This document shows positions 1-5,095 of a stretch of DNA of 5,095 nucleotides, in pieces. The stretch is from Balneolia bacterium (lineage in GTDB: Bacteria > Bacteroidota > Rhodothermia > Balneolales > Cyclonatronaceae): positions 1 to 5,095 of the forward strand of contig PXDL01000281.1 of assembly GCA_003566395.1 (NCBI GenBank). The letters run 5' to 3'. A model generated the notes under the pieces. It was not told where the DNA came from, ran no database searches, and saw only the letters and a program-made list of their open reading frames with translations. The stretch's first letter is position 1, and the number at the start of each line of letters is the position of its first letter. Position numbers and translations under genes: made by a program.

Positions 1-664
1 CACCTTCTCTAATTGTACCTACTAATCCTCCTAACCCTGCAACAAGAGTTGATAAAACGTTAACTTCCCCTCCCTCCACATAGCTGTTTGTTAGTGTACT
101 GCCAGATAGTTCACCTATAATACCGCCAACATCCGAGTTACCAGTAACGTTAGCCCCTGAAAAGGAACGAGTAATCTCAGTACCGAAGTCGGCGTTGCCA
201 GCTATACCGCCCACATATCTACTCCCACCCTCACCTCTTACCTCACCTTTCGTCGCAATAAATTCGATGGTTGAGGTTCTTAATGATCCAGCTAAAATTC
301 CGACATGAATACCGCCTGTAACATCAGCATTTTCGAGCCTTAACCTTCTGATATTAGCATTATCAATGCTACTAAATAAACCAATAGAAAAATCACCTGA
401 TCGTGCTATAACAAGATCTTTAATTGTATTTCCCTGCCCGTCGAACGAGCCTGTGAAAGTCCCTATTGGCTCCCAGCCCTTGCCGTCGTTTGCAAGTTCA
501 GTACCGTCTTTTACGAACGTTGCATATCCGTCAGTTGACGCATCCATGTCGTTATGAAGCAGGTAGCTAAGCCCAAGGTTTTCGCGCACCCGGTTTAGCT
601 GCACCCAGTCTGTGACCTTATACGGAGAGGCATCCGTGCCGCTGCCGCCGGCAAAGAGCGCGTC
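1..664 (-). other. GLUG-repeat unit 3, cut by the window edge (window residues about 1478-1698)
   Basis: The unit repeats the entry pattern of unit 2: FAGGSGTDASPYKVTDW, VQLNRVR, YLLHNDMDAST and GWEPIG, then FTGSFDGQGNTIKDLVIAR (about 463-404). At least four GLUG-like repeats follow: VGILAGSL, VGGIAGNADFGTEITRSFSG, VGGIIGELSGSTLTNSYVEG and LGGLVGTIREG at the window edge. The matching position of the FDGxGxTI motif is 1,035 bases (345 codons) after that of unit 2, so units 2 and 3 are in tandem with no beta-helix between them, unlike unit 1. The unit has no exit motif in view, so the protein continues for at least the rest of this block beyond base 1. The array at 1-420 is about 30-42% GC in sampled lines, and composition rises to about 53% over 421-480. 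Confidence 0.85.
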
Positions 665-3600
665 GGCCAGCCCGGGTATAGGATTTACCGCCGGATCTGC
701 GTTTGGCTCATCGTAGGTAAACGCCCGTAAATAGGGATAGGAGATAAAGTCGCCGCTGCCCGGATCTTGAATATCCCAAACCGTATTAAAATCCCAGTCG
801 CTGCCATCGAGCTCAGCGAAGGTGAAGATATCCTTCATTTGGGGTATTGTAATCTCAGTTATTCCTTCAGGATCAGGTGTTTGATTTCCAACTCCTGAAC
901 TTGCTGTCGAAAGACCTTCATTCCAAAAATTGTTTTCATAAGTTGGTGTTCCAGAAACAAGCTCTCCAACCAATGCTCCTTGGTTCGAAGGGGAACTTAC
1001 TTCTGCAACAGAATAACTTCTGGAGATTCCCGTCGGCTTTTCAGCTGAAAAGATTCTCCCTACTATTCCGCCGGCATGTTCCTCTGTTGCCGAAACTGAA
1101 CCTAAGGAATAGGAATCGACAATTTGTCCGCGGGTCAAATAGCCTGCAATACCACCAATAGCCTGTCGTCCGGTAACTGTAGCATCGGAATATAGTTGTG
1201 AGCCCTCTGTAAATTGCATTATTCCAACAATTCCACCCACATCAAACGTACCGGTAATACTACCGGTTACCGAAATATTCTCAATAGTACTAAATAAGTT
1301 TACATCATTCCTTCCTGCATCCCCGACTAAGCCCCCTGTATATCTTCCCCCATTTACTGTTACGCTTCGAAGTGAGAGATTACTGAAAGAAGCTGTACGA
1401 GCATATCCAAACAGGCCAACACCATTTTGTGTGGGGCGTGAAATAACTAAATCACTAATTGTATGTCCATTACCATCAAATGAACCCGTAAATGGTGTGG
1501 CATCTCTACCGATAGGCAACCATCCTCTATTATCGTTAGCCGTGCCGGAGGCAAAATCGTTGTAGTCCGGTGTATTATTATCCAGATCAGCGTCCAGCTT
1601 GTAAAATTCATCCGGCAGCATGCGTACAAAATCAAGCTGCTTCCATGTTTCAATCAGGAAAGGTGAACCTGATGTACCATCACCGCCGGCGAATGTAAAG
1701 ATGCCTTCAAGGGCACCCATGGTGGGTACAGGGCGACGGGTTTCGGGTTCAAAGTCTTCCGTGAGTCCCGATATAGCGAGGGCGGGCAGTGCGCTACCCG
1801 GACGAAAATCGAGCGGGTTGCTGCTCGTTACATCCTCGAAATCGGGGTCGCGGGTGAGGCTGTTGGCGTCCTGACCGGCTACGAGCGGCAGGGATGCTAC
1901 ATCGGCTCCATCAAAACGACCCAATACGCCGCCGGTTCCGGTGGCGCGGTAGTTGTTGAAGCGCAAGGAAAGATCGGTGAATGAGCCCGAGCCATGATTT
2001 ATCCAAATGGCGTAGTGATCGCCGTTGTCATTCCGGCGGTTTTCGAAAATGTTGTTTTGGATGGTGTTGTTGCCGTTGGCTGACTCCGTGCGGAAGGCAA
2101 AGCTGTTGTTATTCGCCTCGCCCGGCTCTCCGGCAAGGTACACCGTATTGAACAGGAAGCGGCGGTCGTCCTCCGAGGCGTCGAAGATACCCGCGACCTC
2201 AGCCGGCGTATCTTCGGTAAGGGTGATGATGTTGTTAATGACATCGACCTTCCCGCTCTCCACGCGAATGCCGAAGTGTGAGCCGCCGATTTCTGCGGCG
2301 GTCAATTCATCCGAGCCACCCAGTTTAAACACATGGTTTACGGAGAGCGTGCTGGTATCTGTGTCTCCAACACTTTGGATTTGTATACCGGTAATCGCTT
2401 CGTCATAATTTTCCAGTAACGCCGCGAGTGCCGATATGGAATTCCCTTCAACATCAGCCGTGCCGCCTGAACTGTTTACCTCAATCCCCGAGAAAAATAT
2501 GTTACTACGGGTACCGCTAAACCCAAAACCAAGGTCGCTGATTTCATTATTGCGTATGATTGACGAAGATGCAGCGCTGTAAATGCCTCTGAAGCCTCTG
2601 TTGTCTTTGGCACTTGGCTCAAATTGGATGTTACCGATTTTTGCATCCTCTATGGTTACCTCATCAACATCGCTGTCAGCCCATATACCCGCAAAGCCGG
2701 CATTGGCGCCTCCGGCGCCATCCCCCGTGATTCTTATGGACGGAGAGCCTGATCCCGGCGTATCTACGCCAATTTTATTCTCCAGCACGTCCACTTCGCC
2801 GGACACGATACGAATGCCGTAATAATCGTTATCGCCAACCGCAAATTCATTGTTTAGCCATGCCAGGTTTTGAATCGTATTACCGTTCACAGACGAACGA
2901 TCTGTCGTACCGCTCGCCAGCGTAATGCCCTGTAGCCAGCTGTAATAATCATTTCCTAAAAGACGCTGCCAGCGGTTCTCCCCGCTTGCGTTGCGGCCCC
3001 CGATGATATTTTCGTGGATTTCAAATCCGCTGCCGGCCGGGCTTTCTACCCATATAAATCGCTGTGCGCCGTCGTCGGTTGCGGTCTGACTTCCGCTTTT
3101 TTCAAAAAAGCTGTTGCTGTTGATTTTCCAGGCCGTGTTGTGGTCCTGAAGCTGCACCCCGTAGCCGTCGCCGGCAAGCGGCATAAAGTCAAAAAAGTGA
3201 TTTTCCGTAATCTCGTTATCCGCGTTCGGGTTTGATGCCGTACCCGCTGCATAAATCAGGTTTACCGGTCGATTCCCCCCCGCACTCGTAAGGTCGTTTC
3301 GGGTGATGGTGATGTTACTGTTGCCATCGCCGGTCGAGCCCGCAACATGCACGACACCTCCGCTTATGTTCGTACTTGAGCCCTCAATGACCGCATACTG
3401 TACCGTGTTATCCTGCGCGCCATTGATAAAGCGGATGGTCGAAGCGCTGCTGCCCGTGCTTGTGTTGCTAATAACCAGGTCTTTGTCACCAATCTCCGAG
3501 CCGTTACCGCCCACGCTGCCGTCGATGGTTACGTTTCTCGCGCCGTCAAAATCGAGCAGCGGACCGTCGATATCGCCGGTGATGGAGAGGCCGGTGGCTT

Positions 3601-5095
3601 CCGGGAAGATGCGGATACTTCCCCAATTGCCGGCATTAAGCACAGCCGTTTCGGTTTCTACAATATCTTCAAGCAGGGTGATGGTGATGGTATTGCTTGA
3701 TGTTTGCGTACCGCCGTTTAGGGCTTCGAATGCAGCCTTAAGCGTAGGATAGGTGCCATCCTCATCAGCAGAACCGTCAACCTCTACAAAGCGACACTCT
3801 TGCTCGAAGCCGAATGCGCTTAGTACGGGATAGTCCTCGCCCTCATCTATGCCCCAGATATTTGCCGTTCCGTTGGTGGTTTCGCATTGGAAATCCCAAC
3901 CAGCATCGGTGAAGGTGGACTGGGTTTGCATTTCTGTGGTGGTGCTGGCTGTGCCCGGGCTTGCAGGATTTAAACCTTCGGATAAATCATCGTCGTAAAA
4001 AAGATTAGAATTGGTCAATGTTCCATCATCTGAACCTAAACCAAAAATAAAAGGACCCGAATTAGCCTCTATTTTTCCCGCTGCATAGCTATTCTGAATG
4101 GTTCCTGAACCTCCCAAACCAAATAAACCCCCAGCACCAGTAGCAGCTCCAGAAGCTTCATCTGCAGTTACGTTAACCTGCGCATATGAGTTTGTGATAT
4201 TTCCACTTGAACGACCTATCAACCCTCCAACGGGACCAATACTAGCAAAAATCTCTCCCTGGCTAAAAGTTCCCTCTACAGTATTCGATGATCCCACGGC
4301 CTCTCCAATCAATGCCCCAACAAAATCCTGTCCTGTAATATCAACATCCAGCAAACCAAGATTTTTAATGCTTGCACCCGAGGTGACACCAAACAGCCCC
4401 TGCCATCTTGATGATCTATTTATGTACAAATTTGAGATGGTGTGTCCGTTACCGTCATATGTACCGGTAAAGAACAAACCTGCAGAAGGAGCTGTACCTA
4501 TCGGGCTCCAGCCTTCTGTGCCGAAGCAAAGCTCATTGGTTTGGGTAGGACTGGCATCGATATTATGCGTTTGTTTGTAGTAAGAGTTCCATCGGCCTGA
4601 ATCTTCAGAAATCCAAAGCAGGTTTTCAAAACTGCTTATTTCAAAAGGTTTTTCGGAACTAAGTCCATCTCCCACAGTTGGCGCAATGCCAAAAATAGTA
4701 CAACCAGGTTCTTCATAAGCTCCCATCTGTGGTGTCGTTGCACTTCTGATGTTACTGAAAAAATCTTCCGTAATCCCGGCTATAGGTAAGCCCGGAAGAC
4801 TGGCCGAAGTCTCATAATTAGCAGGATCAGTTCCACCGGCATTGGCAAACTGTGGATCGATGGATAAACTATTGGCATCTTGACCTGTGGCAGTTTGCCA
4901 GGATGAAAAGTCACTATAATCGGTTGAAGCAATTTGGCCAATAAAGCTGCCAGATGCTCCCACAGACCGATAATTATTGTAATCAATAGTGGTATTGGCC
5001 AATCCGGCTAACCTCACGGCATAGTGATTCCCATTGGTTGACTTTCTATTTTCAAAAATATTGTTCTGGATAATTTTCGGACCTGTTTCGGAATC
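1..5095 (-). CDS. Giant beta-helix/GLUG-repeat surface or secreted protein, internal fragment (both ends missing)
   Basis: The minus-strand frame beginning at base 5095 is open to base 2 (1,698 codons), with neither a start nor a stop in the window. I checked the frame at many points (for example ATG codons at 4724-4726, 1718-1720 and 545-547) and it never shifts. The translation alternates right-handed parallel beta-helix segments (short strands, Asn/Gly turns, motifs such as IQNNIFENR and LLDFDGARNVTIDGS) with GLUG-like repeats (VGGLIGRSSGNITNSYA, GGLFGLGGSGTIQNSYAAG). It is acidic and rich in Gly, Asn, Thr, Ser and Asp, with only four Cys. Proteins of this type are known as very large exported adhesin-like or surface proteins, often with a C-terminal sorting domain. 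No signal peptide or sorting domain is visible here, because both termini are outside. Surface or extracellular location and an adhesive or structural role are inferred from architecture. No catalytic residues can be assigned. In-frame internal ATGs lie inside repeats and are not credible starts. The frame is certain; the function is only a family-level guess. Confidence 0.95.
665..1702 (-). other. GLUG-repeat unit 2 (window residues 1132 to about 1477)
   Basis: The entry region reads FAGGDGTSGSPFLIETW, KQLDFVR, FYKLDADLDNN and GWLPIG, then FTGSFDGNGHTISDLVISR (about 1495-1441). About five GLUG-like repeats follow: TGGLVGDAG, VGGIVGIMQF, IGGIAGYLTRGQIVDSYSLG, AGGIVGRIFS with SRSYSVAEV, and QGALVGELV. 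The exit has NNFWNEGLS, a Pro/Glu-rich linker, ITIPQMKDIFTF, SDWDFNTVWDI and SYPYLRAF. This is a fuller, more canonical version of unit 1 and has no cysteine. The repeat core (about 840-1500) is AT-rich (33-42% GC in sampled lines), while the exit and the junction to unit 3 (about 540-780) are mostly 52-65% GC. Its end is placed just before ADALFAGGSG, where the entry motif of the next unit begins; that boundary is uncertain by about ten residues. Confidence 0.85.
1703..2062 (-). repeat. Second copy of the beta-helix tail seen at 4703-5071
   Basis: IQNNIFENR begins at base 2062 here and at 5071 in the other copy. The conserved Arg codons (2038 and 5047) and the GQDANSL motifs (Gly codons at 1876 and 4885) are each exactly 3,009 bases apart. 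The MGA Met codons (1720 and 4726) are 3,006 apart, so the tails differ by a single-codon net indel. Shared landmarks in order are NG.HYA, NNYR, GQDANSL, DP.F, LP, G.TEDF and MGA.E. Each copy is followed directly by a GLUG unit. This supports a duplicated [beta-helix + GLUG] supermodule of about 1,000 residues, although only one full helix lies in the window. Only about one third of residues are identical, so the duplication is old. Confidence 0.8.
2093..2929 (-). repeat. Eight degenerate 'GI...NxI' sub-repeats inside the beta-helix module
   Basis: Successive repeats start with a Gly-Ile or similar pair, usually after an aromatic or small residue, and mostly carry an Asn turn before a hydrophobic strand. 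They begin GITLAS, GIRIVSGEVDV, GIWADSDVDEV, GIYSAASSSII, GIEVNSSGGTA, GIQIQSVGDT, GIRVESGKVDV and GIFDASED. Counted lengths are 37, 43, 34, 33, 33, 39, 27 and 33 residues (279 in all), which agrees with the base coordinates. The second and seventh repeats are the closest pair (GIRIVSGEVDVLENKI and GIRVESGKVDVINNII), 546 bases apart. Each repeat probably makes one to one and a half coils of a parallel beta-helix; that is inference from spacing. The DNA copies are diverged, so this is a protein-level repeat and not a recent tandem duplication. Confidence 0.75.
3797..4702 (-). other. GLUG-repeat unit 1 (window residues 132-433)
   Basis: The unit starts right after MGAYEE with PGCTIFGIAP. An entry region with spaced aromatics (FENLLWI, WNSYYK, HNIDAS) leads to GWSPIG and then the signature FTGTYDGNGHTISNLYI (about 4424-4474). 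About four GLUG-like repeats follow: VGALIGE, VGGLIGRSSGNITNSYA, GGLFGLGGSGTIQNSYAAG and a degenerate FIFGLG. The exit has LFYDDDLSEG, a TTTEMQTQSTF motif, AGWDF, IWGI and DYPVLSAFG. This order (entry, FDGNGHTI, repeats, 'EMQ..F..AGWDF..W.I....YP') is the usual frame of GLUG blocks as I recall the family. All four cysteines in the translation fall here (residues 132, 190, 404, 434), two of them at the unit's edges. GLUG repeats are thought to form extended beta structure; their ligands are generally unknown. Confidence 0.85.
4703..5095 (-). other. C-terminal part of an upstream beta-helix module (window residues 1-131)
   Basis: This segment opens with IIQNNIFENRKS, continues through HYAVRLAG, the NNYR turn, GQDANSLSIDPQF and GITEDF, and ends at PQMGAYEE. 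A 'DPxF ... LPG ... MGAYE' ending is the usual close of beta-helix repeat domains in large exported Bacteroidota-type proteins: the last helical rungs followed by a short capping stretch. The same series of motifs recurs at 2062-1703 (IQNNIFENRR, NNYR, GQDANSL, DPDF, TEDF, TMGALEG), which defines this as the tail of a module whose front lies beyond base 5095. By hand alignment the two tails share roughly 40 identities over about 120 residues, so they are old, diverged duplicates and not recent copies. Base composition is low at the extreme end (about 31% GC over 5041-5095). Confidence 0.8.

Larger units (their letters stand above)
1703..3796 (-). other. Complete right-handed parallel beta-helix module (window residues 434-1131)
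   Basis: This module of about 698 residues begins at CRFVEVDG just after GLUG unit 1. Its front carries GTYPTLKAAFEALNGGT (about 3757-3707), LLDFDGARNVTIDGS (about 3562-3519) and a stretch with TIRFINGAQDNTVQYAVIEG. I recognise this as the common opening of beta-helix regions in large exported Bacteroidota proteins. Next come rungs with Asn-rich turns (NITITRND, NEITENHFF, WKINSNSFF, FEIHENIIGG), then a regular array of 'GI...NxI' repeats at 2929-2093. The tail (2062-1703) matches the end of the previous module and closes with PTMGALEG. No polysaccharide-lyase or hydrolase catalytic signature is evident, so an enzymatic role is not supported. GC is about 60% or more in sampled lines (3301-3360, 3541-3600, 1741-1860), clearly above the GLUG arrays on either side. 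Confidence 0.85.

Noticed and set aside
545..1720. In-frame Met codons as possible internal gene starts (for example at 1720 and 547)
   Set aside because: They lie inside conserved module motifs (PTMGALEG, HNDMDAS) with the frame open on both sides, so they are internal residues and not starts.
2025..2408. Plus-strand ORF of 127 codons, and the other shorter plus-strand ORFs (366-557, 877-1161, 1620-1874, 2583-2822, 3014-3235)
   Set aside because: All lie antisense to the single long minus-strand frame. None shows a family motif, and their boundaries do not respect the repeat structure.
3303..3752. Plus-strand ORF of 149 codons
   Set aside because: It is antisense to the beta-helix module, with a low-complexity Ser/Pro/Leu/Val-rich product and no recognisable domain. 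The opposite strand gives a coherent domain translation through the same bases.
1703..3796. Pectate-lyase-like or other carbohydrate-active enzyme
   Set aside because: The beta-helix fold is shared with such enzymes, but I could not identify a catalytic motif, and the GLUG partners fit a structural or adhesive surface protein better.
4098..4580. Plus-strand ORF of 160 codons starting with a Pro/Ala-rich stretch
   Set aside because: It is antisense to GLUG unit 1. Its Pro-rich start is simply the complement of Gly-rich GLUG codons. No ribosome-binding context or domain supports it.
1447..4986. Short minus-strand ORFs at 1447-1653, 1999-2244, 3046-3252 and 4780-4986
   Set aside because: All four are in the same wrong frame, offset from the real minus frame. 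Each overlaps a region where the real frame gives clear beta-helix or GLUG motifs.
1..5095. A diversity-generating retroelement target or phase-variation tract
   Set aside because: I see no reverse transcriptase, no template/variable repeat pair and no long simple-sequence run. The repeats are old and diverged. The GC steps are better described as possible homologous exchange.
1..5095. CRISPR array, tRNA/rRNA, insertion sequence, promoter or terminator
   Set aside because: No exact short direct repeats with spacers, no transposase motifs and no non-coding gap exist; every base lies within the one coding frame.

Overview
The window holds a single feature at gene scale: the middle of one giant protein-coding gene on the minus strand. 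Read from base 5095 down to base 2, the frame whose codons have their highest base at 5095, 5092, 5089 and so on stays open for 1,698 codons, with no stop, no credible start and no intergenic gap. Both ends of the gene lie outside the window. The product reads as a large, acidic, Gly/Asn/Thr/Ser/Asp-rich secreted or surface repeat protein. It combines right-handed parallel beta-helix segments with GLUG-type repeat blocks. This architecture, and the recognisable phrase GTYPTLKAAFEALNGGT, are typical from memory of very large exported proteins of Bacteroidota and related phyla such as Balneolota. That assignment is inference; there is no housekeeping gene here to anchor it.

Layout in the direction of translation, with window residues numbered from base 5095. 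Residues 1-131 (5095-4703) are the last part of a beta-helix module. Residues 132-433 (4702-3797) are GLUG unit 1, which contains all four cysteines I see in the translation. Residues 434-1131 (3796-1703) are a complete beta-helix module. Its centre is an array of eight degenerate 27-43-residue 'GI...NxI' repeats, and its tail closely matches residues 1-131. Residues 1132 to about 1477 (1702 to about 665) are GLUG unit 2. Residues from about 1478 to 1698 (about 664 to 1) are the start of GLUG unit 3, which follows unit 2 directly with no beta-helix between them.

The beta-helix tail plus the GLUG unit recur with a period of about 3.0 kb (1,003 codons between matching positions), so the protein is built from supermodules. 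Base composition changes abruptly inside the frame. The GLUG repeat arrays are about 30-48% GC, while the beta-helix and the GLUG-unit flanks are mostly 50-65% GC. Several of the switches fall at conserved protein motifs, which is the most interesting thing here because it hints at cassette-like exchange of GLUG arrays. I see no RNA gene, CRISPR array, mobile element, promoter or terminator, and no evidence of a new multi-gene system.
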